From: Planctomycetota bacterium
GTDB taxonomy: Bacteria > Planctomycetota > Planctomycetia > Pirellulales > Pirellulaceae
Direction: 5' to 3'
DNA: 63,650 bases
Assembly: GCA_016872725.1 (NCBI GenBank)
Contig: VGZC01000035.1
Location: 1-63,650, forward strand
A program made the position numbers and the translations under genes. Shown here in pieces: positions 1-8,407 of the stretch. The notes below the pieces were generated by a model that saw only the letters and a program-made list of their open reading frames with translations, was not told the origin of the DNA and did not search any database. The stretch's first letter is position 1, and the number at the start of each line of letters is the position of its first letter.

Positions 1-40
1 CTTCGCGGCGCTTGGTTCCATCATCGCCCCCTCTCCATTC

Positions 41-141
41 GAGCACGAGCACGAGCACGAAGGCCCCCCCCTCGAGATTATCGCCGAACGCGGCCATCGG
101 GCGCCAGGTCTTCCTGACGGCGCCGTAGAATGGACAGCTAC
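41..141. repeat. Dispersed repeat, left copy (inverted relative to the right end)
   Basis: This block starts with GAGCAC-type hexamers, runs through a C8 homopolymer and ends at ...GGACAGCTAC. The reverse complement of 63428-63530 matches it with about three substitutions and one C-run length difference (C8 here, C7 there). The two copies are inverted. Past position 141 the left copy runs into a transposase tail, while the right copy runs into unrelated sequence, so 141/142 is one boundary of the element. The 40 bases before it are unassigned. Confidence 0.85.
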
Positions 142-255
142 GCCAAGACCTACTCTAAAGGGCGCAAGGTGACGGACCGGGAATTCGATGAGATCGCCAT
201 CAAGCCCAGCACGTTCCACGGCGAATGGAATTACGAAATCCACCCAAGGAAATGA
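130..255 (+). pseudogene. C-terminal tail of an ISAzo13-type transposase
   Basis: The open frame ends in FHGEWNYEIHP, preceded by KVTDREFDEIAI. This resembles the extreme C-terminus of ISAzo13-family ('Rhodopirellula transposase', DDE domain PF07592) proteins, which typically end in an FHGxWNY motif. Only about 38 residues of an expected 400 or more remain. In this frame an in-phase TGA lies at 115-117, inside the dispersed repeat, so transposase homology cannot extend left of about 142. The fragment has lost its whole catalytic domain. The short ATG-started frame is listed only to mark the remnant. The family call rests on recalled similarity of the tail. Confidence 0.6.
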
Positions 256-396
256 CACAGGCATTCTGTAAACGTTATTGTGTTGTGGTGCCGCCTAGCC
301 TACCGGTCGGATGTTCGAGTTGGCGGAGAAACGACGCAACGTTGTGAGGGCGTCGAACTCAACAGATGGCGTCTTTCCGTGAAAGCGAACTCAACC

Positions 397-1752
397 ATGA
401 AACGAACTGTCCTTGTAACGCTGGCCGGCTTCAGTATGGTCGCATTTGCTCGCGGTGCAACGCCACTGCCCGATGGCTGGCAAGCCGTCGCGCCGCGCGA
501 GGAGATTCGCCCGGCGTTTTCGTTCGAGCCGGGGAGCGGGCCGAAACGCTCGGGAAGCCTGGTCATTACACACGACCATCGCAACGGACTGGACGGGTGG
601 TTTCAGAAGTCATTCGCGGTCAGCGGCGGCGAATTCTACCGGTTCTGCGCGATCCGCAAGACACGCGACGTTCGCGTTCCGCGCCGCAGCGCGCTGGTGC
701 GAGTGCGATGGCAGGACGAAGCGGGACACATGGTGTCCGCCGACGTTCCAGAGCAACAGGTGAAGGAATGGGGCCACGTGCCCAGCGCCGAACCCGAGTT
801 TCCCGCGGATGGGCCGACCGATGCGCAAGGTTGGACGACTGTTTGTGGCGTCTATCGCGCGCCGCCCAAGGCTGCGCGAGCCGTGCTTGAATTGCACCTG
901 CAATGGGCTCCCAATGGACGGATCGAGTGGAGCGAGGTCCAATTCCAGAAGACGGCGCCTCCGCCTCCTCGCAAGGTTCGGCTCGCCACCATTCATTACC
1001 GACCATCGGGCAAATCGCCGCGGCAGAACTGCGAAGAGTACGCGCCGCTGCTCGCGGAGGCGGCGAATCAGAAGGCCGATCTCGTCGTTCTCGGCGAAAC
1101 GGTGCCTTCGGCGGGCGTGGCCCGGAAGATGCACGAAATCGCCGAGGCCATCCCCGGAGCGACGACCGACTACTTCGGGACACTCGCCAAGAAGAACTGC
1201 CTGCATATCGCTTTGAGTCTGTACGAACGGGATGGGCATCTGGTCTACAACGCGGCCGTTCTGATTGGGCCGGACGGCAGACTGATCGGTAAGTACCGCA
1301 AGGTGTGTCTCCCGCCCGCCGAGGTCGAGGCAGGCACCGCGCCGGGCGGTGACTACCCAGTGTTCGAGACGAAGTTCGGCAGAGTGGGCCTGATGATCTG
1401 CTACGACGGGTTTTTCCCCGAGGTCGCGCGCGAACTGTCGAACCGCGGGGCGGAGGTCATTGCCTGGCCGGTATGGGGGTGCAATCCACTTCTGGCCCAG
1501 GCGCGTGCGTGCGAGAATCACATCTACCTCGTGAGCAGCACCTTCATGGAACCGAAACATGGCTGGATGACCTCGGCGGTCTTCGACCGGACCGGTAATC
1601 CCATTGCTCAGGCGGAAAAGTGGGGTACGGTCGTCGTAGCCGAAGTTGATTTGGGCCAGCCCTACATCGGGCCCTACAATCTCGGTGACTTCCGCGCGAT
1701 GCTGCCCCGGCATCGGCCGGTGTGGGCGCCGGAACCGTTGGTCGAACGTTGA
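397..1752 (+). CDS. Secreted carbon-nitrogen hydrolase (nitrilase superfamily)
   Basis: A 451-residue protein with an N-terminal signal peptide (MKRTVLVTLAGFSMVAFA), which is why this ATG is preferred over one 117 bases upstream. Residues about 30-190 form a beta-rich module without a clear family. The C-terminal half is a nitrilase-fold amidase with the complete catalytic triad: Glu234 in VVLGET, Lys302 in GKYRKV and Cys335 in MICYDGFF. Such enzymes hydrolyse non-peptide C-N bonds (amides, nitriles, carbamoyl groups). The signal peptide places it outside the cytoplasm, which is unusual for the superfamily but common among planctomycete secretomes. The substrate cannot be deduced. It is followed 87 bases later by a broken PIG-L deacetylase and then a secreted beta-helix protein, so the three may once have formed a glycan- or amide-processing group. 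Confidence 0.85.
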   Translation: MKRTVLVTLAGFSMVAFARGATPLPDGWQAVAPREEIRPAFSFEPGSGPKRSGSLVITHDHRNGLDGWFQKSFAVSGGEFYRFCAIRKTRDVRVPRRSALVRVRWQDEAGHMVSADVPEQQVKEWGHVPSAEPEFPADGPTDAQGWTTVCGVYRAPPKAARAVLELHLQWAPNGRIEWSEVQFQKTAPPPPRKVRLATIHYRPSGKSPRQNCEEYAPLLAEAANQKADLVVLGETVPSAGVARKMHEIAEAIPGATTDYFGTLAKKNCLHIALSLYERDGHLVYNAAVLIGPDGRLIGKYRKVCLPPAEVEAGTAPGGDYPVFETKFGRVGLMICYDGFFPEVARELSNRGAEVIAWPVWGCNPLLAQARACENHIYLVSSTFMEPKHGWMTSAVFDRTGNPIAQAEKWGTVVVAEVDLGQPYIGPYNLGDFRAMLPRHRPVWAPEPLVER

Positions 1753-1839
1753 CTTCGCATGCCCCCGAAAGTCAATCGCCCGGGCGAAATGGCATTGCCG
1801 CGAATCACAGGCATCAACATCTGACTTGGAGAAGCGAGC

Positions 1840-2241
1840 ATGATCGATGCAATTCGAGGTCTGCGCCTGCTGGCGGTTACGGGGCTGGTCCTGGCCTGGA
1901 CCGCAGCGACGGTTTCCGGCGAGGGGCCTTCGGGAACGGAGTCGCGGAGACTGCGGTTCGTGGTGATGTCGCCACACACCGACGACGCGGAGTTCGCCGG
2001 TGGCGGCGTCGTGGACCTCCTTGTCCGCCCAGGCCATGACGTCATAATCGCCAACATGGACAGCGGCGGCGAGATCATTGCCGCCAAGACCAAAGCGATC
2101 CTCGGCGCGCAGACCGTGGAATGGCTGGGATTCAAGGATACGGCGATCGACGAGGCGCCCGACGCTCGCGACCGGGTGGCCAAATATCTTGATCGGAAAC
2201 GACCGAACGTCGTTCTTGCCCCTTGGCTAAGACAGGATTGA
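1840..2241 (+). pseudogene. PIG-L/LmbE-family deacetylase, 3'-truncated
   Basis: After a signal-like N-terminus (residues 1-27) comes the first zinc-binding motif of PIG-L N-acetylglucosamine deacetylases, SPHTDDAEFAGGG, then MDSGGE and the segment RPNVVLAPW. In intact family members (about 220-280 residues) that segment is followed at once by the second zinc motif, H-P-D-H. Here the frame ends four codons after APW and the DNA passes into the leader of the next gene. The protein therefore lacks its second metal ligand set and the rest of the Rossmann-like fold and is very unlikely to be active. No frameshift that restores the motif is visible before the next start codon, so this looks like a deletion rather than a point mutation. 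Confidence 0.75.
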
Positions 2242-2255
2242 CAGAGTATCGAACC

Positions 2256-5135
2256 ATGAGATTCGGACCCGTTCTCCTTGTTGCTTGGCTTCTGGCCTAC
2301 CCGAACGCGATCGCCTTGGCGGCTGAGACCGCGGTCTACGATCGGCACGGCACGGTCCTCGGCGCGAATGCGTTTCCGTCGAACCGCTGGATCAAACTCC
2401 ATGAGATCAACGCGAACTCTCCCGATCGGTTCCAACGCCAGGAGCACGGTGGCAGTTGCTTCGACAGCAAACGTGGCCAGATCGTGCTGTTTGGCAGCGA
2501 TACCCATGGGAAGGATTGGCACAACAGTCCGCGGTTCTTCGATACGACGACCACCACTTGGAGTCAGCCGTACAGCGACGACGACTTCAAGACGTATTCG
2601 GTCAATGAACGGGGAATTGGGGTGGCGGGCCCGATGGGAGAGCATCCTTGGGCGATGCACACCTTCGGCGCGGTGGTCTATGACTCCGCGCGCGACGAGT
2701 TGATCGCTCCCATCTTCGACGACCATCTTGTGCCCGGCCGGTTCACTGGACTGTTCCGAGACCTCTGGCCTAGAGTCCGCCGCAAACCAACATGGGTCTA
2801 CCGATTCGCCGCGAAACAGTGGATGCCGCTGGCTGGCGACGGCATTAATTGTTTTCCCTACTGCGCCACATACGACTGCGATCGCCAGGTCGTGGTCGGC
2901 GTCTTGCCGGATGGCATCTACGAGCTCGCGGGCGAGCCGCGTGCGTGGCGGAAGGCCACACTGAAGGGCTTCTTCGGCTGGCACACCAACTGCGCATACG
3001 ATCGCAAGAACAAGGCGGTGGTGGTCTTCGGTTCCAACGAGGACCGCAACGACATTGCCGCCTACTTCCCCGCCACCGGCGAATACCGACTCATGCCCAC
3101 GGCCGGGCTTCGTCCGCCACCAGACCAGCATAATCCCATGGAGTTTTGCCCTGACGTTGGCAAGACCGTGGTCTTGGTGGACCGAGTTGACGGGAAACAC
3201 GAACAGACGGAGACGTGGCTCTACGATGTGCCTCAGGACACCTGGACCCAGGTGTCCGGCGCGACGCTGCCATTCGCCTGCGGGATGAACTACAACCTCG
3301 AATACGACGGGATACACCGGCGTCTATTGCTTGTCACCGGCCCACAGCCGACCGTGTGGGCGTTGCGGCTGGAGTCGTCTCGAACTCCCTCGTCGGAGAA
3401 CGCCGCTCGACCGGAAGAAATCCAAGTCGAGCCAGCGACGATGCACTGTCTGTCGGTGCGGTGGCCAGTGCTGGGCGACGCGAACGGGAACTGTGTAGTT
3501 GAGGTCCAGCATCGGAAGAAAGGCGAGGCGACTTGGAAACGAGACCTGCCGCTCTTTCGCACACTCGCGCAAGCCACACCTGAACAGCGCGCACTCTGGG
3601 CCTTTGACAATGGCAGTCTACCACCGGATCGCATCGCGGGTGGCCGCCTTTTCGCCGGGAGCATCGTGGACCTCGCGCCGGATACCGAGTACGAGGCGCG
3701 TCTGACTTTGAAGGATCCGGATGGCGGCGGTCTTGAAGAGACGGTATTACTCCGCACCCGTTCCGAGCCCCTTGAGCCCGAGGGCATGCGGATTCGCCAT
3801 GTGGTGCCGGGAAACGGTGGCGGCACGGGTGAAGGCCCCGACCCGTTTCGAGGACTGGAAACCGCGTTTGCGGCGGCCGCCGCGGGCGATCTGTTCCTGT
3901 TGCACGGCGGCGTTTATCGTGTAGGCGGCACACTGGAACTTGTGACATCCGGCACGGAACGGCGGCCGATCGTTTTCCGAGCGGCAGGCGACGGCGCGGC
4001 GGTGCTGGACGGCGGCGGCGACGGCGAGAACCAAGGCCGACTCATCAGTGCCAATGGCAGGAGGAACATCTGGCTGGAGAACCTCACGCTCCAGGGACGG
4101 GAGTATCTCATCGTGGCCCACGAATCGAGCCACCTCGTTGTCCGGCGCTGCCGATTCCAGAAGATGACCAAGGGCATCGTCGGCCACAATGGCGGTTATT
4201 GCAAGTCACAAGGCCACTTCTTCAGCGACAACGTGTTCTCTGGACCGACCGTTTGGCCACGCACCAAAGGCATCGAGGAGTATGCGGGAATCTGTGTGAG
4301 CGGCGCCGGCCACGAGATCTGTTACAACCGATTTGAGCACCTGGGTGACGGCATTCACGGCACGGGCTACGGTAATCTGTCGGCCTCGGACATCCACCAC
4401 AACGACATCCACGCCTGCACCGACGATGGAATTGAAACTGACTACGCCGAGACGAATGTTCGGGTATTCCGCAATCGCATCGTTAACGCGGCGCACGGCG
4501 TTTCCGCGCAGCCAGCCCAGGGTGGACCGCTCTATTTCTTCCGCAACCTGATCTACAACGCCACCTACTCGCCATTCAAGCTCCACAACCACACCTGCGG
4601 CGTGTTTGTCATTCATAACACGTGTCTTCGCGCAGGTTCGCCGTGGCCCATTCAACCTGGTCGGGAGACAGTCACCGATGTGTGGACGCGGAATAACCTG
4701 TTCCTGGGCTCTGGGCACATTGGACTGGATACCAGCGGGCGCATGACACGCTGCGATTTCGACGGCGATGGGTACGGCGGATTCACCGGGCCGTTTGCAG
4801 GGTGGAATGGGACGACAATTCAGAGCGTTCTCAGTTCCCGCGCCGGAGGCCCGCTTTATAGTGGGGTCGGGGCGGTGATTGTGACGCCCGCAACGTGCTT
4901 CGCTCAGGGATTGGTGCCCCCAACGTCACCCGAGGGGGAATACCAGGCCGCCAGCCTGGATTTCCGCCTCGACGCCGACTCCGACGCAGTGGATCGGGGA
5001 GTCATCGTGCCGAACTTCAGCGACGGTTTTCGCGGTCGGGCACCAGACCTTGGTGCGCACGAGTTGGGCGACGAGCCGCGAGACTACGGGCCGCGTTCGG
5101 GTTGCCCGCTACCAGCCGAAGACCACCGCAAGTGA
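2256..5135 (+). CDS. Large secreted Kelch / FN3 / right-handed beta-helix protein
   Basis: A 959-residue secreted protein. The start at ATG 2256 gives a clean signal peptide (MRFGPVLLVAWLLAYPN, cut near IALAAE); a TTG 33 bases upstream in the same frame is less likely. Residues about 30-370 show Kelch-like blades (GQIVLFGSD, KAVVVFGSN, GKTVVLVDR). Residues about 385-503 form a fibronectin type III domain (VEPATMHCLSVRW ... LAPDTEYEARLTL). From about 510 to 940 the sequence is a right-handed parallel beta-helix with short asparagine-rich rungs (ICYNRFEHLGDGIHGTG, NRIVNAAHGVSAQ). Beta-helix proteins of this kind are often polysaccharide lyases or glycan-binding proteins. No catalytic site could be identified, so enzymatic function is not claimed. 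Confidence 0.8.
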   Translation: MRFGPVLLVAWLLAYPNAIALAAETAVYDRHGTVLGANAFPSNRWIKLHEINANSPDRFQRQEHGGSCFDSKRGQIVLFGSDTHGKDWHNSPRFFDTTTTTWSQPYSDDDFKTYSVNERGIGVAGPMGEHPWAMHTFGAVVYDSARDELIAPIFDDHLVPGRFTGLFRDLWPRVRRKPTWVYRFAAKQWMPLAGDGINCFPYCATYDCDRQVVVGVLPDGIYELAGEPRAWRKATLKGFFGWHTNCAYDRKNKAVVVFGSNEDRNDIAAYFPATGEYRLMPTAGLRPPPDQHNPMEFCPDVGKTVVLVDRVDGKHEQTETWLYDVPQDTWTQVSGATLPFACGMNYNLEYDGIHRRLLLVTGPQPTVWALRLESSRTPSSENAARPEEIQVEPATMHCLSVRWPVLGDANGNCVVEVQHRKKGEATWKRDLPLFRTLAQATPEQRALWAFDNGSLPPDRIAGGRLFAGSIVDLAPDTEYEARLTLKDPDGGGLEETVLLRTRSEPLEPEGMRIRHVVPGNGGGTGEGPDPFRGLETAFAAAAAGDLFLLHGGVYRVGGTLELVTSGTERRPIVFRAAGDGAAVLDGGGDGENQGRLISANGRRNIWLENLTLQGREYLIVAHESSHLVVRRCRFQKMTKGIVGHNGGYCKSQGHFFSDNVFSGPTVWPRTKGIEEYAGICVSGAGHEICYNRFEHLGDGIHGTGYGNLSASDIHHNDIHACTDDGIETDYAETNVRVFRNRIVNAAHGVSAQPAQGGPLYFFRNLIYNATYSPFKLHNHTCGVFVIHNTCLRAGSPWPIQPGRETVTDVWTRNNLFLGSGHIGLDTSGRMTRCDFDGDGYGGFTGPFAGWNGTTIQSVLSSRAGGPLYSGVGAVIVTPATCFAQGLVPPTSPEGEYQAASLDFRLDADSDAVDRGVIVPNFSDGFRGRAPDLGAHELGDEPRDYGPRSGCPLPAEDHRK

Positions 5136-5180
5136 CCCGGTGGGATGTGACGGTTCCGCGGCCGAGTCGCCCGGGGAGAC

Positions 5181-6224
5181 TCATCGATCGCGCGTCGATT
5201 CCATCGGTTTGAGCCCCTTGCGATAACCTTTGAATCCGAACGGCGTGGGGTCATATGCGCCGACCAGTTCGACATCGAGCGTATCGGTGATTCGCGATTC
5301 CAGGCCGACGGCCCAGTAGGCGGCGTTCACGAGCATTCTCCGCACGCCGGCGCTTTGAAGGTCCTGCGACGCGCCCAGGGTCGTCGTGAACACGCGCGCC
5401 GTCTTTCCCGACGGGCTCGCGTAGGTCTTGACCCACGCGATCGGCATCATCGGGTCGTTCTTCTCGCCTTCCAGCCGGCGATCGGTCGAACGCATGCCTT
5501 CGACGACTTCGCCGAGGAGGATCGGGCGGCTGTCGCCGGGCAGCGGGAGACGGACGCCGTAGACGTCCGTGGGACCCCAGACATCTCCATCGCGGAGTCC
5601 TTTCGCGATCGGATGATCGGCCGCGCCGCGCGCGATGAGGCCGCGCGTGCTCTGACGCCCGTGCTGGCCGTGATGGCTGATCCACGTCTCGCCCAGCACT
5701 TGGCGTCCGAACCCGCCGTCCCATTCGGCGTTTCGCCACGAATAGCGCGCGTAGTGCGACCCGTCCGCCAACTGGAATGCGTGCGTCGCCGTCCGCATGC
5801 CGATCACGGGTCGTCCCGATTCGACATATTCCGCGATGTGCCGCATCTGTTCGTCCGGCAGGTTGCGGAACCGCGTCGCGATGATCATCAAGTCGGCGCG
5901 GGCCAGCGCTTCGAGGCCGGGAATGTTGTCGTTCCGGTCGGGGTTGATGACGCCCGTATCCGGATCGATGGCGAACAGGACCGTGCATCGGAATCCGTGC
6001 CGTTTGGCGAGGATCTTGCCGAGTTGGGGCAGCGCCTCTTCCGACCGGTACTCCTCGTCGCCGCTGATCAGAACGACATGTTTTCCCGATCCGGGTCCTT
6101 CGGTCCCTTCGAAAACCAACCAAGGATCCGCTGCGGCCGCGCCGCGTCCGAGAACGGCCAGGAGCGCGGGCACGGACCAAAACCAAGAAGTCCGCGCAGC
6201 GCGGCGATGTCGGTCAATCGACAC
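5181..6224 (-). CDS. Secreted ThuA-like domain protein
   Basis: A 347-residue protein of the ThuA-like (glutamine-amidotransferase-like fold, PF06283) group, common in planctomycetes. I place the start at a GTG (6224-6222) with AGGGAG seven bases upstream. This leaves 11 bases after the upstream PQQ gene's stop and gives a signal peptide ending near GRGAAAADP; the longer ATG frame would overlap that gene. Recognisable segments are HVVLISGDEEYRSEEALP, RADLMIIATRFRNLP, ESGRPVIGMRTATHAF and ISHHGQHG. ThuA-like proteins are implicated in sugar utilisation, but their biochemistry is poorly known. It probably forms a two-gene operon with the PQQ-propeller gene upstream. Confidence 0.8.
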   Translation of the reverse strand: MSIDRHRRAARTSWFWSVPALLAVLGRGAAAADPWLVFEGTEGPGSGKHVVLISGDEEYRSEEALPQLGKILAKRHGFRCTVLFAIDPDTGVINPDRNDNIPGLEALARADLMIIATRFRNLPDEQMRHIAEYVESGRPVIGMRTATHAFQLADGSHYARYSWRNAEWDGGFGRQVLGETWISHHGQHGRQSTRGLIARGAADHPIAKGLRDGDVWGPTDVYGVRLPLPGDSRPILLGEVVEGMRSTDRRLEGEKNDPMMPIAWVKTYASPSGKTARVFTTTLGASQDLQSAGVRRMLVNAAYWAVGLESRITDTLDVELVGAYDPTPFGFKGYRKGLKPMESTRDR

Positions 6225-6235
6225 GATAGGCTCCC

Positions 6236-7594
6236 TTATTCGCTCGCGAGCGAAACACAAACCAGTTCCTTATCGTTCCGCGCGAACACGCAGCGCCGCG
6301 CGAACGCCGGATGGCTCCACAACACACTGCGCCCGAACGCCTCGTGCGTCGGTTCGAGCAGCTTCGCTCGACCTATTTCCTTGTACCCCGCGCTCGACAA
6401 TTCCGCCAGGATCAGTTCCCCCGTTTCGCTCATCAGGAAGAAGCGGTCCCCGTTCTTGACGACGAACGCGCACGCGGAGCTCGCCCGGTCTTTTCCGGTC
6501 GTCGGCGCGAACGACTCCCAAAGCCGCTCGCCCGTCGCGAGCCGAACCGCGCGGAACTGGCCTTGCTGGCAACTGCCGTAGATGACGTCGCCCTCGATGA
6601 ACGGCGTCGCGCAGACCGGATAGACCGACGTCTTGGGGGTACCTCGCCAAACTTCCTCGGCGGCCGGCTTATCTTTGGCGAGCCGCAACAGGAGCGACTG
6701 GTTGCCAATGCCGCCCGCGAACAGGAGGTCGCCCGACGCGCGGGGCGCCATGATCGACATGCCGTATTGCGGCTGGAGGGGAATCGACCAATAGGACTCG
6801 CCCGTCTTCGGGTTCAGGCCGTTGATCGATTCGGGATGCCAGATGACCAACTGCGTCGTGCGGCCCGCCTCGATCAGCGTGGGCGGGCAGTAGCCGGGTT
6901 CTTTCGCCGAGAGGGCGCGCCAGACTTCCTTGCCCGTCGTCTTGTCGAAGGCCACGGCCACGGATCCCTCGCCGCCGACAAGGCAATACAACCGTTCCTC
7001 ATCGCACAGCGGATGGCCGGTGAAGCCCCACATCGGCGTTTCGACATGGTATTCGGCTTTCAGGTCGTGCGACCAGAGCGCCTTTCCCTGTTCGGCGTCG
7101 AGGCAGAGCAGCATGCCTTCCGCGCCGAGCGAATAGACGCGTCCGTCGCGGACGGCGGGCGTGGCGCGCGGGCCCGCCGGATAGGAAATCGCGTAGGAGC
7201 TCGGATATTCGTGCTTCCACACGACGGCCCCCGTCGTGGCATCGAAACACCAGATCCGTTCGACGCCTTTGAGTTCGTTGCGGCGCCCGGGGTTGTTGGC
7301 CTTATCACCTTCGGCGAGGAAATCGGTGACGTAGACGCGATTGCCCGCGACGGCGGGACCGGCGTATCCACCGGCGATCGGCGCGCGCCACACGACGCGC
7401 GGGCCGCCTTCGGGGAACGACTCGAGGATCCCGTCCTCATGCCACACCGCGTCGCGCGAGGCGCCCAGCCATTGCGGCCAGTCCTCCGCGAACGCTGATG
7501 GCCGAGCGGTTCCCGAAACGGTCAGCGATAGGGCGGCGAACCAGGCGACGCGGTGAAGGCGGCGCGGCCCGCGCGCGAGAGCGCGTGTCATCAT
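6236..7594 (-). CDS. Secreted PQQ-like beta-propeller protein (paralogue 1)
   Basis: A 452-residue protein with a signal peptide (residues 1-36) followed by EDWPQWLG, the WPQWxG opening typical of planctomycete outer-membrane-like PQQ-repeat proteins. Several blades with A-x-D-x-x-T-G-x-x-x-W motifs follow (CFDATTGAVVW, AFDKTTGKEVW, RLATGERLW). The start is the first of two consecutive ATGs, preceded by GAGGAG five bases upstream. The open frame continues far upstream only because it runs antisense to smpB. These proteins have the eight-bladed fold, but PQQ binding is not demonstrated for the family. The role is probably scaffold or ligand binding in the periplasm. Paralogues are at 47506-48804 and 58231-59487. 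Confidence 0.85.
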   Translation of the reverse strand: MMTRALARGPRRLHRVAWFAALSLTVSGTARPSAFAEDWPQWLGASRDAVWHEDGILESFPEGGPRVVWRAPIAGGYAGPAVAGNRVYVTDFLAEGDKANNPGRRNELKGVERIWCFDATTGAVVWKHEYPSSYAISYPAGPRATPAVRDGRVYSLGAEGMLLCLDAEQGKALWSHDLKAEYHVETPMWGFTGHPLCDEERLYCLVGGEGSVAVAFDKTTGKEVWRALSAKEPGYCPPTLIEAGRTTQLVIWHPESINGLNPKTGESYWSIPLQPQYGMSIMAPRASGDLLFAGGIGNQSLLLRLAKDKPAAEEVWRGTPKTSVYPVCATPFIEGDVIYGSCQQGQFRAVRLATGERLWESFAPTTGKDRASSACAFVVKNGDRFFLMSETGELILAELSSAGYKEIGRAKLLEPTHEAFGRSVLWSHPAFARRCVFARNDKELVCVSLASE

Positions 7595-7894
7595 AGCGGC
7601 TCCTCGGAAAGGCAGGGGGGCGTATTCGTGGATCGTGTGGTTCTGGACACGCCGCGCCGACGGCGCGAATGAACGGCCTCGGACGCGCCCGATCGATCGA
7701 GCCCTCCGCGGCTGTACCGGCGGTCCCAGTGTAGCATGCCCGAACGGCGTCTTGACCCGGACTGCCGGGCTCCCGGGCGGATCGTCCGATGCCGCGATCC
7801 CCTCCGAAGGCAAGGCGGGAAGTGGATCGTCGCGAGCCCGCCAAACGCCCGGCACCCATTGTCCGCCCGCGACCGTTCCTTCTAAACTCGTCGT
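7595..7894. other. Divergent intergenic region (300 bp)
   Basis: This separates the minus-strand PQQ gene from plus-strand smpB and should carry both promoters. A TTGACC hexamer lies near 7752 on the plus strand, but I see no convincing -10 element at the right distance. No RNA gene or repeat recognised. Confidence 0.4.
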
Positions 7895-8407
7895 ATGGCC
7901 AAGAACAAGAAGAAGGCCGCGTCGTCCCGGTCCACCGGTTCCGATCCGCTCGGCGCGACGAAGATCATCGCGGAGAACCGCAAAGCGAGGCATCGATTCG
8001 AGGTGCTTGATTCGCTCGAATGCGGCATCGCCCTGCTCGGCAGCGAAGTCAAGAGCGCGCGGGACGGCAAAGTGTCGCTCGACGAATCGTACGCCCGCGT
8101 ACGGAGCGGCGAGGTCTGGCTGATCGGAAGCGACATCGCCGAATACCGGCAGGCGACGTTTTGGAACCACGAGCCGAAACGGCCCAGGAAACTGCTGCTG
8201 CACCGGGGCGAAATCCGCAAGTTCGCGGGCCAAGCCCACGATAAGGGGCTCACGCTGATTCCGCTCCGGATGTATTTCAACGCGCAGGGGCGCGCGAAAG
8301 TCGTGCTCGGCCTTTGCCGAGGCCGAAAGTTGCACGACAAGCGCGAGGTCCTGAAGAAATCCGAGACAAAGCGGGAGCTGGCCCGCGCCTACCGCCGCGA
8401 TCGCTAG
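7895..8407 (+). CDS. smpB: SsrA-binding protein SmpB
   Basis: A 170-residue cytoplasmic RNA-binding protein that delivers tmRNA to stalled ribosomes for trans-translation. The core is typical: IIAENRKARHRFEVLDSLECGIALLGSEVKS is followed by an OB-fold segment and the C-terminal tail KLHDKREVLKKSETKREL, which occupies the decoding centre. Length is slightly above the usual 150-160 residues because of a lysine-rich N-terminal extension. No tmRNA gene (ssrA) is visible in this window. An ABC exporter pair follows 35 bases downstream on the same strand and may be co-transcribed. Confidence 0.97.
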   Translation: MAKNKKKAASSRSTGSDPLGATKIIAENRKARHRFEVLDSLECGIALLGSEVKSARDGKVSLDESYARVRSGEVWLIGSDIAEYRQATFWNHEPKRPRKLLLHRGEIRKFAGQAHDKGLTLIPLRMYFNAQGRAKVVLGLCRGRKLHDKREVLKKSETKRELARAYRRDR